A DNA stretch of 64,000 nt, from positions 241,849,904 through 241,913,903 of the forward strand of contig CM077674.1 of NCBI GenBank assembly GCA_039707655.1. Reading direction: 5' to 3'. Under the pieces are notes generated by a model. That model worked only from the letters and a program-made list of their open reading frames with translations, did no database searches and was not told the origin of the DNA. Shown here in pieces: positions 1-11,559 of this stretch. The number at the start of each line of letters is the position of its first letter. Position 1 is the stretch's first letter. The stretch comes from Elymus sibiricus (Eukaryota; Streptophyta; Magnoliopsida; Poales; Poaceae). The position numbers were made by a program, and so were the translations under genes.

Positions 1-1345
1 TTGAATCCGTCAGATTAAGCACGAATTACTTGGTAGTCCTCATGCTTCCACTGTTTTACTAGATCTATCCAATATTTATCTATAATAGTCACTCGCTTTA
101 ACTGCAATGCTTGCTCCTCAGTAAGATTTTTAACCTTACTGTAAAATTTTGCCTTGAGTCGGTGCCTGTGTGACCGCATGCTTTTTTGAATGATACCATC
201 AGTCACTGCTTTGGCCAATTTAGCATTCTCTAGAAACTCAAACTTTAGCTGCAGACATCATACACACATGCATGTTACAACATTTAGAGCGGGAAGATAA
301 AAAGATGTGGTATGGCACAATTGCAAAAGAGATTCATTTCATGGCTGACCTGCAGTGAGTTAAAAACTTCAGGAAGCATATGCTTGTTCCCCAGTACATT
401 GTACTCCTTCCACTTGGTTTTTATGGGTATCTTATGTCTGGCTTGATAGCCAACCTCTGAACTAAGTTTTGCTGCTTGCAGAGGGTCAACAGGCCTGTTT
501 GCTCCCTCCATGAAATCAGCCTTCATCCTACTTCATGTCCTTTCAATATCTCTTTCTAAACCATGCGAACAAGTAGGTCCGCGCTCACCTCACATCTTCT
601 TCTCCTTAGAATGGTTTGACCTTTGTACTGGATGTTGTTGTGTGCAGATGCCCATAGCCTGGTTTTCTGCCTCGAGATCAACTGTTCATGATTTTCATCT
701 GAATTGTCTACAGGGGAGTTGCTATCTCGAGAGGTCAGATTATCTGCTGGCATGAGCTACAAATATTGTGTCATGTCCACGTCATCATGATGTTCAGGCA
801 TCTGGGAACCATATAGGGCATCGCCTATGGCTGCTCTAGATCTTGTACGTACTAGAGTTGGACGAACAGTAGCGTCAGTTTGCTTCTCTTGTGTTGCCTA
901 AAAGACAGGAGTGTACTTAAACACCAATGTGATGCAGCTACAAGATGCTGTAAAATTAAAATGTACTAGAAATGTATATTTTGGTACCTCAACTGCTTGT
1001 GGCAACTCTGGGGCGTCATCACCTCCCTCTGGATTGTTGTCACCTTCATCGTCATCATTTTCTTGTTCTGAACCCTCTGTTCATATACAGGGTCGTTCGC
1101 TAAATCTTTCTCCTCCTGCAAATCACAGTTTTTGTGCCTGGTTTGCCCTTTTTCCTGTGTCTTTCCAGCAACGTTAGCAGTACCATATACAAATTTGTAT
1201 GCAAGTTCAGAGATATCCCTATAACTGAGTTTGAATCCATTCCAATCTCCTTAAATTTTTGCGACATACGGATATCATTCTCCCTTATGTTTTGTTGCCT
1301 CATTTTCTCGTACTCATTTCGTGTGTTGGGTGTAGCAACTGCAGA
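1..1345 (-). pseudogene. Ptta/En/Spm transposase-like (Transposase_24) gene remnant, open at left edge
   Basis: Minus-strand coding blocks follow in order. A block at about 1345-1190 reads MRQQNIRENDIRMSQKFKEI. An acidic block (EGSEQENDDDEGDNN) lies at about 1085-988 and ends at a GTACC donor. A block at about 895-560 follows. A block at about 526-350 contains GANRPVDPLQAAKLSSEVGY and ends at a CAG|GTCAGC donor. A last block at about 252-15 contains FEFLENAKLAKAVTDGIIQK and then SHRHRLKAKFYSKVKNLTEE with a W..LV..W tail. That arrangement (basic RHRLK, then a Trp-centred helix) is what I know from plant Transposase_24 proteins. Stops separate several blocks (for example TAA at 17-15, TAG between the blocks near 760), so it is probably a relic, although introns could explain some breaks. 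The product would be a TE-derived DNA-binding-like protein. Confidence is good for the family and low for exact exons. Confidence 0.55.
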
Positions 1346-1759
1346 ACAAAGACGATAGAATGAGATCTATAAAAGAATCCACAAGGATACAACCTCAAAA
1401 CATGATCATTGGAATAGGAAATACAAATGTGAAATGATGTTCTTCCTAACCTAGAACTATGATTAATCATGTTTTGAATTGACTAGATAAAGTACACTGA
1501 ATTGTAAACGCTCGTACGGTGCCTAAATTGTATTAATTCGGACGAACGTAACATGAATAACAACATGCGAACAAATCTGGAACACGCATGTAGGAAACAC
1601 CCGAATACGAACCCTAAGGTTGAACTCGTGTGGGGTTAACCATGGACTTCCTGAATACAAGCGGATAAATCGAACATGTCTACATATACATATGCCCGGA
1701 CGGATCTTCAATAGCTGGGGTAGTGAGGGAGGGGGGATAATTGTTACATGTCCATTTAC

Positions 1760-1829
1760 GATTAGTTCTTGGCTTCAGCGTGACAGGATCCTTGCGGACC
1801 TTGCCGCTGAGAAGGTTGCCTGCCGTCAT
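1760..1829 (-). CDS. Possible first coding exon of the Transposase_24-like gene
   Basis: A minus-strand ATG at 1829-1827 opens 23 codons (MTAGNLLSGKVRKDP...) that stop at a good donor, C|GTAAATGG, at 1760/1759. GC-rich sequence at 1800-1925 would be its leader. It lies upstream of the transposase-like blocks on the same strand. The link to them is inferred only from position and splice consensus; it could be chance. Confidence 0.2.
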
Positions 1830-2092
1830 GTTGATCGATGGCAACGGTGAGGGAAACTGACGCCGCCGGGAGGGTTCGAGATCTGGAGGAGAAGTGCGGG
1901 AGGAGGGGGCGGAGGGAAATTATGAGTGAGGTTTACTGATATCAACAAACGAGGTATTTATTGACGGTGGGGAAAATTTAGTGTGGCCCCATTTGGAAAT
2001 GTAGGCGGGAAGGGAAAATAGTCAGGGAGCGAAAAAACGGAGGGAACCAAAAAAAATTGAGCGCACAAACTATTTTTTGTAACAAAGACAGG

Positions 2093-2173
2093 ACAACTTT
2101 CAGAAAGAACGCGACCACTTTCAGAAATAACGTGAACACTTTCAGAAAGAATGTGAACACTTTTAGAAATACG
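2093..2173. repeat. 21-bp minisatellite, 4 copies
   Basis: Four adjacent copies of a unit centred on ACTTTCAGAAA (followed by GAACG, TAACG, GAATG, TACG) are visible. The second and fourth copies have AGAAAT where the first and third have AGAAAG, so the units alternate in pairs. It sits directly before the 213-bp array. Confidence 0.8.
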
Positions 2174-2246
2174 ATTCGGGCACTTGTACACGCATATGTT
2201 TTTGTTCTGATCTTCTCGTGCACACATGTGTGTGGGTTTGATGCGC

Positions 2247-3195
2247 CATGTTCTTTTGGTGAAGAAGCCTCTAATGAATTGGGCATTGTATAGGTTGTAC
2301 TTTGATTTGAATCCAGACATGTTGATCAATGCATACATGTGTGCATTTAATTTGCACAAGCCAACCCTCAATTTTTTTGTATTGAGCAGTCACTTGCCTT
2401 GACCATGTCACTTGAAGAATGGTTAAGTCTAGACATGTCTTGTGTTCTACGTACGACATGTTCTTTTGGTGAAGAAGCCTCTAGTGAATTGGGCATTGTT
2501 TGGTTGTACTTTGATTTGAATCCGGACATGTTGATCGATGCATACATGCATGTGTGCGTTTAATTTGCACAAGCCAACCCTCAATTTTTTTGTACTAAGC
2601 AGTCACTTGCCTTGACCATGTCACTTCAAGAATGGTTGAGTCTAGACATGTCTTGTGTTCTGCGTACGACATGTTCTTTTGGTGAAGAAGCCTCTAGTGA
2701 ATTGGGCATTGTTTGGTTGTACTTCGATTTGAATAATCCGGACATGTTGATCGATGCATACATGCATGTGTGCGTTTAATTTGCACAAGCCAACCCTCAA
2801 AATTTTTCTGTACTGAGCAATCACTTGCCTTGACCATGTCACTTAAAGAATGGTTGAGTCTAGACATGTCTTGTGTTCTGCGTACGACATGTTCTTTTGG
2901 TGAAGAAGACTCATGTGAATTGGGCATTGTTTGGTTGCACTTCGATTTGAATCCGGACATGTCGATCGATGCATGCATGCATGTGTGCTTTTAATTTGCA
3001 CAAGCCAACCCTCAATTTTTTTTGTACTGAGCAGTCACTTGCGTTGACCATGTCACTTCAAGAATGGTTGAGTCTAGACATGTCTTGTGTTCTGCGTACG
3101 ACATGTTCTTTTGGTGAAGAAGCCTCAAGTGAATTGGGCATTGTTTGGTTGTACTTTGTTTTGAATCCCGACACGTTGGTCCATCCATACATGTG
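2247..3195. repeat. Tandem array, ~213-bp unit, about 4.4 copies
   Basis: The anchor CATGTTCTTTTGGTGAAGAA recurs at 2247, 2457, 2670, 2888 and 3102 (spacings 210, 213, 218, 214). Units also share GAATTGGGCATTGTTTGGTT and a block of CATACATGCATGTGTGCG. Short ORFs in it are copies of one another in each unit and are not taken as genes. The last unit is truncated near 3195. Confidence 0.9.
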
Positions 3196-3506
3196 ACATT
3201 GTGCATGTCAATTGAAATAATGGTGTTCATATGTACATATTATACCATAGATTTTACACATTATACAATTTACATTACTCCTAAATTTTTTATCAAAAGT
3301 GAATTTGTGAAAATAAATTATGGCCCTATGAATTCGAATCCAGGATCATTTCCGGATTGAAAAGTAATTTGAGGAAAAACCTAATTCAGTACACTTTCCA
3401 CCATCCGATGGAAGATGGACGCCCTCGCCTCTGTTTGCCTCCTTGCATCCCTCCATAGTTAAACTCGGTTGTGTTCACATAGTTCAAATTCCCACCACTC
3501 CACACT
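3196..3506. other. No gene seen
   Basis: AT-rich DNA between the tandem array and the acidic pseudogene. I see no splice-consistent exon or repeat here. Confidence 0.5.
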
Positions 3507-4350
3507 ATGCCATGGCTCTTAAAAGGAGTGGTTCCATCTAATTCACCATCGAATCCAAGAAAACCCTCAATCCCCTTCCCGTTGACGATGGTGTGCACGA
3601 CCCCCTCCTTCCCCCACATCTCTATGGCTGGCGGCAGGCCGCATCGGTTACCTCCGTCCCCCAATTATGGCCCCGCTGGAACCAACCCCCCTCCTTCCTC
3701 TGACCCAGCACCAGCGAGGGCTGCATCAAATCTATCCCCCTCAGTGACGGCGCCAGGTTAGGCACTTGGCTCTCCATCGCGGAAGAGAAAGTCTGTGGCC
3801 GAGGAGATTGAGGGCGCCGGCCATGAACGTGTCGCACAGCAGCGGTGCCTCGTCGAGACTGTCGAGGCGCCCGCCAAGGAGGTCCTCCGTCAATCAAAGG
3901 AGGTAGGCCGCGACTGCGACCGCCTCCTGGCTTGATTTGTCCAGCTCCGGAAGAGAGCTCGCCGCCAAGTGGACGACATGCAACGCGAGATCGACCATGT
4001 CAGCCCCATATTAGCAATGCTCCGCCGCGCCGTGGCCGCAGCGGAGCTGGAGGCGGCTTACACTATCTCCAACGCGATGGTGCACGCAGAGGAAATCATC
4101 CACGAGGCCGAACGCGCAGCCGACGAGGCTGTCTTGGCGGCGGGCATCAAGATGTCCGTGGCCACGTCATATTCGGAAGACGTGGTCTGCCAGGCATTCG
4201 TGGAAGTAGACGCCGCTAATGATGCATGCTACGCCGACGAGGAGGACGACGACGGTGAGGAGGAGGAGGGGCGGCGAGGATGAGGATGGGAGCAGCGAGG
4301 ATGAGGACGGCAACGACGATGAGGATGACGGCGGCGACGATGAGGATTAA
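3507..4350 (+). pseudogene. Broken gene for an Ala/Glu-rich protein with acidic tail
   Basis: One frame stays coding-like from an ATG at 3507 (a second, more protein-like ATG at 3624, MAGGRPHRLPPS) to about 4283, interrupted by TAG at 3759-3761 and a TGA near 3933. It encodes a Pro/Ser-rich N-terminus, a basic SRKRK patch that could be a nuclear signal, then Ala/Glu-rich helical sequence (AAVAAAELEAAYTISNAMVH, EEIIHEAERAADEAVLAAG) likely to form a coiled coil. At 4255-4290, in a GAG/GGC-rich stretch, the frame slips by one base. The continuing frame gives a Glu/Asp/Gly tail ending in TAA at 4348-4350. Codon use is strongly GC3-rich, unlike the flanks. I do not recognise the family. Three independent lesions argue for a dead copy, possibly a retrocopy since no introns are seen. 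Confidence 0.5.
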
Positions 4351-4494
4351 TTTCAAGTACTTCTGTTAGGTTTCTAGTACTATGATTGTTATTTATGTAA
4401 GTACTTTTACTAATATTGTAATGACATTAGTTACTATCTAGTATATGTTTTATGTAGTTCTCCATGGAATCCACTTAATTGCTGCACTACCATT

Positions 4495-4795
4495 CCATTC
4501 ATTTCTGGAAGTGATAACGCCATTTTGCATGCCATTCAGGAGGTCACCACGGCACTGGCATCCAGTTCAGGCGGTGACCATGCCATTTTTACATGCAATT
4601 CAGGTCGTCACCACGGCACTGGGATCCAATTTCAGGCTGTGACCACGCCACTGGCATGCAACTCAGGCGGTAAGCACGGGACTGGCATCCAATTTGAGAC
4701 AATGACCATGCCATTGGCATCCAACTCAGGTGGTCACCACGGCAATGGCATCCGATTTGAAGCGGTGATCATGGCCATGTGATGGCATCCTAGAG
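4495..4795. repeat. Alternating ~32-bp minisatellite, about 8 units
   Basis: Units of two alternating types can be read: type A like GTCACCACGGCACTGGCATC and type B like GTGACCATGCCATTGGCATC, each ending CAACTCAGG or CAATTTCAGG. The A/B alternation gives a higher-order period of roughly 64 bp, so the array probably grew by dimer duplication. No gene is called here. Confidence 0.75.
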
Positions 4796-4864
4796 TAATA
4801 GTAGCATGCGACTACGAATGGAAGACATACCATAAACCTGGTTCAACTACTAATATTGGTTTAT

Positions 4865-4919
4865 GATCCAACTGGTTAGGTGCAACTCCTTAAGTGCGTC
4901 AGGTCCATGGTTTGACTCC
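4865..4919 (+). repeat. tRNA-like A/B-box sequence (SINE head or tRNA relic)
   Basis: CCAACTGGTTAGG near 4868-4880 resembles an RNA polymerase III A box, and GGTTTGACTCC at 4909-4919 is one base from the B-box consensus GGTTCGANTCC. The spacing of about 43 nt fits tRNA genes and tRNA-derived SINEs. I cannot fold a full cloverleaf with paired acceptor arms, so a tRNA call is not justified. Confidence 0.35.
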
Positions 4920-5227
4920 AGGATGTCAATTTTTTATGCTAATGATTTGTTTTTCATTTGTTTTTCTGTCGCTGTCAAGTGGCCCCACGCAGGGAGACAT
5001 ATAGTCACATCAACGTCCGCGTCGCTCTTCTTCCACACTAAGCCATCTTCGCTCCCCATTCCAATCCCCAAATCCCCCCTCTCGTCGCCAACTGCCGTGC
5101 GGGACTGCCGAACCTTCACCACCTCTCATCTCTGAAGAAGATCGCCTTTGCCTACTGTCGCTGCTGCCGCCGTCGACCACCTCGACGATATTGAGAAACC
5201 CTAGGAAGGCCGATTCGTCAACACAAA

Positions 5228-6917
5228 ATGCAGGTAAATCCTTCTTCAATATCTTCGATCCCGGTTTAAATCAAGTGCGAATGTTGTCTGTGTACTGAAT
5301 TGATTGTTTGGATTCGCAGTGCCCAAAGTGTTTGGACACCAGGGTTTGTGTGAAAATGGCCACGTAATGTATGCCAAAACCTTCATCATAAGACTTCTAG
5401 TTGGCTTTGAAGACAGGACAGTATGTTTTTTACATTGGCTGTTCTTTCATTCATGGTGTACCTGAATTGATGATAGTTACTTCATGAAACTGTACTAGTG
5501 GTCTATGATTTAGGCCTTTGTTAAGGTCATGACCATGGACGGCCTGCATATAACTGACTAATAATCAAATTGATATGTGAACATACATGCAGCTTGTTTA
5601 CATGATTGCTTCATAATTACAAAGGAGTATTGATCAGATTTTAGATCATTCACAATGCTTTCTAAAAAATCCTAACAATAGTTATCCATGCATAAATTAG
5701 GAAAGATGCTAAAAATAGAACAATACAGTTTTCTGAAATTTATGCCACATGGTGCACATTTTTGTTAATGCTTGAATAGGCATAATGATCTCTTGGACAT
5801 TCATCTTGTTGTTTTGTGCAAGTATGTAAAAAGAGCAAGCCATTGTTAAATTTGTGAACATGCTAACATAGGCCACTATGAATTACTGGACAATTGGTAT
5901 ACGTTCTTATTTATGACTTGTAAGCATTACTACTCCAATCCGTTCATTTGTCCACAGTTCATCCCCTACTTTGCAAGAAAACAAGTCCTGATGAAGCTAG
6001 GCGTTTATTCATTTCGACACTCCTCTGCTAAGCCTCGGCTTAGAACAAAGCATGGCTTTCTTTTCTATTGTTGTCTCGTAAATTAAGAAGGGAAAACGTT
6101 TTTCACTGGACCAACTTGGAGAGAATTTGCCAAAGTATACAGATTCCAAGTTGGTATGAAGCTGTACTTCGATATTAGCACACATGGACATCAAATCGAT
6201 GTGGAATTGGACAATGTTTCAATGGTTCATCCCTGTAAGTGTTCTCAAACATACATACCTTGCTTACGTAGACTTGCGTTTACTTGCCTGTTCTTAATAG
6301 TCCTAAATATAAATATCTACACATATTCTCATTCTTGTTTATGTATATCTGCTCAGCTTACTATGCGATGTCGGAAGAAACAAAAGAGATAGTTGACAAC
6401 ATGGAACTCACTGCTGGAACCACATGTACGTGGAAAGACATGCGGTATGTCGTCATTTTTGCTGACGATATTGAAACGCTTGTGCAATGTACGCACATGA
6501 ACCAAGTTCTGGACCGTACAAGGTACTGATGCACACTCTGACCGAGACCAACGTTAAGAAGAAACTATTGGTAATAATTTTATTTGTTTCAGCGTTTATT
6601 ATACAACATTTGTTATTTAAAATATGGCATCATACCATGTAACAATTGTGTTATTGCAACAAAAACTCCCTAGTTGTGTTCTTCCTGATCAGATGGATCG
6701 ACATGATGAAATGAAAATTATTATGTTTCCTGATGCTGACATATGGTCGTTATACTCAACGTCAGAAAAAGATGGACGCCTCATCGTAATGGATGGCTGG
6801 AAGGATTTACTTTCCTTGTCCAAATTGGCAATTGGAGACACGCTGTTCTTCGTGATCCACCGCGAAGGTGATGAGGTTATCCTCTTTGTCAAACCCATGC
6901 CTGGGCAATCTGTGTAA
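5228..6917 (+). pseudogene. B3 DNA-binding-domain gene, multi-exon, two in-frame stops
   Basis: Exons joined by consensus splice sites: 5228-5233 (ATG CAG|GTAAAT), 5320-5363 (CPKC motif, donor GTAATG), 5958-6234 (acceptor TCCACAG, donor GTAAGT), 6357-6522 (acceptor GCTCAG, donor GTACTG) and 6593-6917 (acceptor TTTCAG). The last three join in one frame across both junctions. Exon 5958-6234 begins FIPYFARKQVL and ends in GPTWREFAKVYRFQVGMKLY, the start and Trp/Gly pattern of a B3 domain. The last exon has GRLIVMDGWKDLLSLSKLAI followed by GDTLFFVIHR, a second B3 C-terminal half. B3 proteins are plant nuclear transcription factors. In-frame TAA at 6084-6086 and 6618-6620 break it, and the join from 5363 to 5958 does not keep frame, so an exon may be missing. 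GC-rich 5010-5227 looks like its leader. Most likely a REM-like pseudogene. Confidence 0.55.
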
Positions 6918-7559
6918 TCTGATGAAGAGTACTTCTATGCCCTTGCCGCACTTCCTGTTGATGCTTGAACACTCCTACTTGTGATGTGTGATACTTTTGG
7001 GAATGACGTTGCTGATGTACCAAATGTTTGTTCCATGCTTGAACTTGTAATGCTATATTATTATGTGTGATCATATTTTCCTGTTCATGCTTTATTTAAG
7101 AATTAATATGGCATCTCATAGTTCAGTAAAATGTAGCATAAACGGAAAAAAATTAATAGATTTCATTACGAGCATCTCAACTAATATCCAATAGATAAAC
7201 CCAAAACTTTGTTTTCAAGCCCACTGCATCATTTTTTCCTTTCCCAACCCGCCGAACATCTCAACTAATACCCTGAAAATTTGATTCTAATAGGTTATAA
7301 ACTCTGCCATGGCAGAAATTATAAGGTACTATGTTCTGAACACCAACACGCCATTTTTTAAATCATTTTTCTGACCCGCTGACCATTTTTTGTGACATCA
7401 AACATTTTATCTGACACTACGAATCGTCCTAGAATATGGACATGTGTAGTGACGCCCAAATGCATCGCCGAAAATCAGGCCAGAATGTCGCCAAAGTTGG
7501 CTAGCGCGTTGCCCCGGGAGTAAACTACTCGTGATGATGAACCGTCACAGAAAATGATT
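6918..7559. other. Intergenic, no gene seen
   Basis: AT-rich DNA downstream of the B3 pseudogene. Nothing beyond short chance ORFs. Confidence 0.5.
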
Positions 7560-7623
7560 TTAGGCGACGGTTCATGTTTCCTCACCAGGGTTTTTGTCAC
7601 TGAATAGAGCAAATTTTGTAGTG
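7560..7623. mobile_element. Possible truncated CACTA-type terminus
   Basis: The stretch ends in AAATTTTGTAGTG, the reverse of a CACTACAAAATTT start, preceded by subterminal-like AGGCGACGGTTCATG and, further left, GATGAACCGTCACAG in opposite orientation. I could not find a matching left end, so the element is truncated or this is coincidence. Confidence 0.3.
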
Positions 7624-7627
7624 ATAG

Positions 7628-7845
7628 TCACAACGTGGTAAAATCCTGGAAATTTTACACAGTAAATATACATGAGTTATAAGCTATGTGGTAATTTTTC
7701 AGAATTTATAGATTTGCGGAAGTATGTTAATTTATTCCTCTTTACACATTGTTCTGTTTAGACAGATTGCTGTTATAGTTGCATTGTTTGCTCATGTTTA
7801 TTTGTTTAAGTTTTATATTACTGGATAGAAATTTTAAATATGTGT
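7628..7845. repeat. Dispersed direct repeat, copy 1 (mate at 19471-19690)
   Basis: Shares long blocks with 19471-19690, including ACGTGGTAAAATCCT, TTATAGTTGCATTGTTTGCT and TATTACTGGATAGAAATTT, with scattered substitutions. The copies lie on either side of the 330-bp units and are probably parts of one older repetitive element. Confidence 0.75.
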
Positions 7846-7906
7846 TTAGTATGAAATGTTTAGTAATAACTTTGATGCTTTGCTACAATAGAGAAAGTCA
7901 AAAGCC

Positions 7907-8161
7907 TAGATTTGTCGGTCAAACGGGTTAGGGTTCGGCCGCTCCGGGGTCTTCGCACGGTAGGAATCCCACCAAAACGTGCATTGTTTCCTCATACAAG
8001 TCTAGAAGTGAGGTTGGAAGGTTTAAATAGGCAATACCGAGCTCCCGAGTGTGACTCGCTTCACGGACGGCACTAACGCCTGCACTTAGAGCTGGAAACT
8101 GCCACCACGGGTAACCCGGAGGGAATCTTGTGATAACTTGGGCTCAAAATTTGTTTTCCAT
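7907..8161. repeat. 330-bp tandem repeat unit 1, left part (continues at 18840)
   Basis: From TAGATTTGTCGGTCAAACGG to TTTGTTTTCCAT. The unit resumes at 18840 after the CACTA insertion. 255 bp here plus 74 bp at 18840-18913 makes 329 bp, matching the 330-bp spacing of the next units (18914 to 19244). Confidence 0.85.
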
Positions 8162-8329
8162 CACTACTAGGAAACCCCCTATAGGCAACCAGTTAATAGT
8201 GTCACGGGTAATTAGGGCTGCACTACCGCTACTCAGTAATAATGCGGGTGAAAAACATGCGCTACTTGTAGATAATAGTAGTAGCGCGGGCGCCACAAGG
8301 TCACACTACTACTAAGTGGTCCCCACCAT

Positions 8330-8351
8330 CCCCCCCCCCCCCCCCCCCCCC
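8330..8351. repeat. Poly-C tract (22 C)
   Basis: Uninterrupted run of 22 cytosines inside the left subterminal region of the outer CACTA element. Such a run can be polymorphic or mis-sized in assembly. Confidence 0.9.
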
Positions 8352-9299
8352 GCGGACAGGCAGTAGTAGTAGTGCGGGTTGTACAACCCGCACTAGAACT
8401 AACTAGATAGCAGTAGCGCCGGGTGGTACTGCCCGCACTACTACTATGTATAGTTGTGGCCAGCTGGTGGGCCCCACTTAGTAGTAGAGCGGGCTTCCAT
8501 GACCCGCGCTACTACTAAGTTCCACTTATTACCTGAGCAGCCGCACATCTCCCCATCCCACCTCTCACTACAAGAAATATGGCAACTTGCGACCATCAAT
8601 ATTGGTCACTGAATGGTCGTTGTTTTTCACTTGTGACCTTTTTATGACCAAAAACAGTTGGTCAAAAGCTGGCCGTCTTTAATGAAACTTAACGACCTTC
8701 ACTGTGATATGGTCGTAGACGGTTACGACCAAAACAAAAGGTCGTAGATTCTACGACCAATTGTTTAGGTCACTAGTTCTCTGGCCAGACCACGTCAGAT
8801 CCAACGTGGCAAGCTGACGTGGCAAAATTGCGACCAAATGAAAAGGTCGTAGATCAGAATCAGCCTAGTCCAATTCGGTGTTTTACATGGGCCAAGCCCA
8901 ACAATTCGGTCGGTGCTTTAATTGGGCCAAGCCTAACAATTCGGTCTTCCTATTTATTTTTTTATGAATTCTGTTCGGCTACATGGGTCAAGCCCAACAA
9001 TTCGGCATTTTCATTTTTGGGTTGTGGCCTTCTTGGCTCAAGAGTTTCAGTTTTCCTTTTTCTTAAAAGATGGGTCCCAATTGTCAATGTCAGGGTCAAG
9101 TTCTTCAGATTTCAATTTGACAGTAAATAAGTAACCAATATTTAAATCAGCACTGACAGAAAACACTGCTTGAAATAATAGCCAGAATGGCAATCACAGT
9201 ACTACAGCATGGATACATTTTTTTGTGGGTAAACGTGGATACATCATACAACACAAATACAATGGCAATCACAGTATTATAAGCTCTACTGCTTCTGTC

Positions 9300-10062
9300 G
9301 ATCTTCTTCAACATGGACCTCCTTCAGTCCTTCTATAGTAGTCACAAACTCTCCTGCTCCTTTCAACCTTCTTTTGCATGGAGCTCCTGTGAGAGGAAAT
9401 CCACATTGTTAGTACTACTAACAATAAAAGAACAATTAAGAACAAAATACAGAACAAGTATACAAGCAGTTGGGTACAGATCACTTTGGAAAGCACAAAA
9501 TATCATTTGGCTGGACATGAAAATCATACTATTAACCACATTAACAGTCTTTTATTGCAGGGTGAACAATGAAATAGAAGCATAATTAACAGCTCTAAAT
9601 CTATAAGAATCATAATTAATAACCAATAGAAGGTACATGTAATTGACAGGAAGCACATAACTAGAGACTCGTTATTAACATGTAAATTGTTTAGAGCATT
9701 TAAGTTGGCACATGAAAACATAAACATTCGGTGAACATGGAATATCCAGGAGTGAAAGATTTAGCATGTAGTGAACATGGCATCTTTCACAAACACAACA
9801 ACTCTAAAATTACTAAAATAGACAATGCATGCCCTTCCCAGGACCATCAGCACATAAAGAACCACCACTCCCATGAGCATCTCAGTATCACTTACATCAT
9901 GTACAACGGCGAGCATGTAAATCGGGACACACACTTGAACAGCGTGTAGTCACCGTGGCAGAGGCCGTGCATATCTCACCTATCTTTCTCTGCTTGGCCC
10001 GGACCATCGCGCACACCGCTAGTATCAACGATGTTGCCAGTGCATAACCGACCCACTCGCTA
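9300..10062 (-). other. Possible captured exons inside nested CACTA
   Basis: Minus-strand block 10062-9950 follows a TTCTATTGTAG acceptor and reads SEWVGYALATSLILAVCAMV then RAKQRKIGEI, a hydrophobic helix followed by a basic patch. Block 9390-9312 follows a TCTCACAG acceptor and reads SSMQKKVERSRRVCDYYRR to a stop. Their positions downstream of the F-box-like fragment on the same strand suggest a chimeric transcript built from several captured exons. Family not recognised; coding status weak. Confidence 0.25.
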
Positions 10063-10269
10063 CAATAGAAAAGATGAAACTTGTATATTATTCCAAGTCC
10101 CATTTTCAACTTGAGTACACACAAATATGTAACCAGGATTCAGTGAAAATGATGCTTATAATCTTAATGATGCACTAAGCAGACTAATGGAAATATTTAT
10201 TGGAAATATTTATGGGAGATATTCAGAAGCATGTTTAATGGAAATATCCAGCTTGGAGATATTCAGAAG

Positions 10270-11500
10270 CATGATACTCCTATTCCTACTCCTCAGTGTA
10301 CTCCTACTCCTCTACTTATGTTGAGAATATTTATGCTTGCATGTTCAGAATAGATACTCCTCTACTCAGCTTAGAGAAGTGACTGAGTTACTAAAAAGTA
10401 CTGTTAAATCTGGACAAGTTAAATCTTGTTCAGTATTGTTAAATACTCCAAACAAATACTCCAAGCAATTACTCCTACTGCTACTGCATCTTGAGTACAG
10501 TTACTCCAAGCAATTACTCCATGGTAATCATCACTGAGTACAGTTCAATCTTGTTAAATACTCCAATATGTAGCAGCAGGAGAATATTTTGACCCTAAAA
10601 TGTACTAAATTCATTTATACAGTGTGCACCTAATGGAGTACACTGCAAAATTCACAAGGAGCTTCAAATATTAGGAGCTTTTATTCACAGTGTACACCAA
10701 ATTCATTTATACAGTGTGCAATTAAAAAGCTTCACAATGTGCAATAAAAAAGCTTCACTAAACTATTGCTGTCCTACTAATGAAAAAAAAGTTGTACTGA
10801 TGCGAGCAGCAGCAAGTGCTATACTACTGCTGTCCTACACTAAATTACTGCAACCAAACAAATTAATTGAAGAAAAAGGTTTCATTTAAATGAATAGATT
10901 CATTTAGTTTTAAAAGAGTTCCAGTTAATTCCAAGCTACTGGATTTAGCCCAATTGTGTGTGTGTGTGTGCTCCAAGTACAAACAAGTGCAAGCAAGAAG
11001 AGTAGTGCACTACTGATGCAAGCAAGCAGTATACACCAAATTTTAATTAACTGAAAAGGTTTCAGTTAATTACTCCTGCAAGCAAACAAGAGCAGTGCAC
11101 TACTCTACTCCAGGAACTCCAGGAAATTGACAGGAGTAGCAAGTTAACAGGAAATTAAAAGTAGGGTTACTACAGGAACTCCAGAAACTTGACAGTAAAC
11201 TTGCACATTATTTACTTTAAGTGTTGTACTCCTAAATCAGCTTGCATCAGCTACTCCATTAAGTGCACACTTTTTACTTGAAGTGTTCTACTCCAAAATC
11301 AGCTTGCATCAGCTTGCTCCAGATCAGCTACTCTGAATAATTAACAGTACTCCAGATTAGCTACTTTGAATAATTAACAGTACTCTGAGTACACCAGATC
11401 AGCTATTCCATTTTAACAGTACTTTGAGTACTCCATTAACAATAGCTTCATGTGCCAAATTAACAGTAGTTAGTGCAAGGAGTACAACAATACTGCAAGA
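10270..11500. repeat. Low-complexity AGTACTCC/AATTAACAG-rich tract
   Basis: Simple words such as ACTCCTACTCC, TTAACAGTACTC, AGATCAGCTACTC and GCAAGCAAG recur without a fixed period, with a short (GT)n run at 10955-10970. No gene seen. This is diverged repetitive filler of the nested CACTA element. Confidence 0.55.
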
Positions 11501-11559
11501 TGATGCTCAATAATTACTGTCTCAAGATGATGCTGCAAAACTATCAACAAGTCTCCAAG

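Noticed and set aside
2057..3196. Repeated 70-100-codon ORFs
   Set aside because: They recur with the 213-bp tandem unit and change with its indels; no protein constraint visible.
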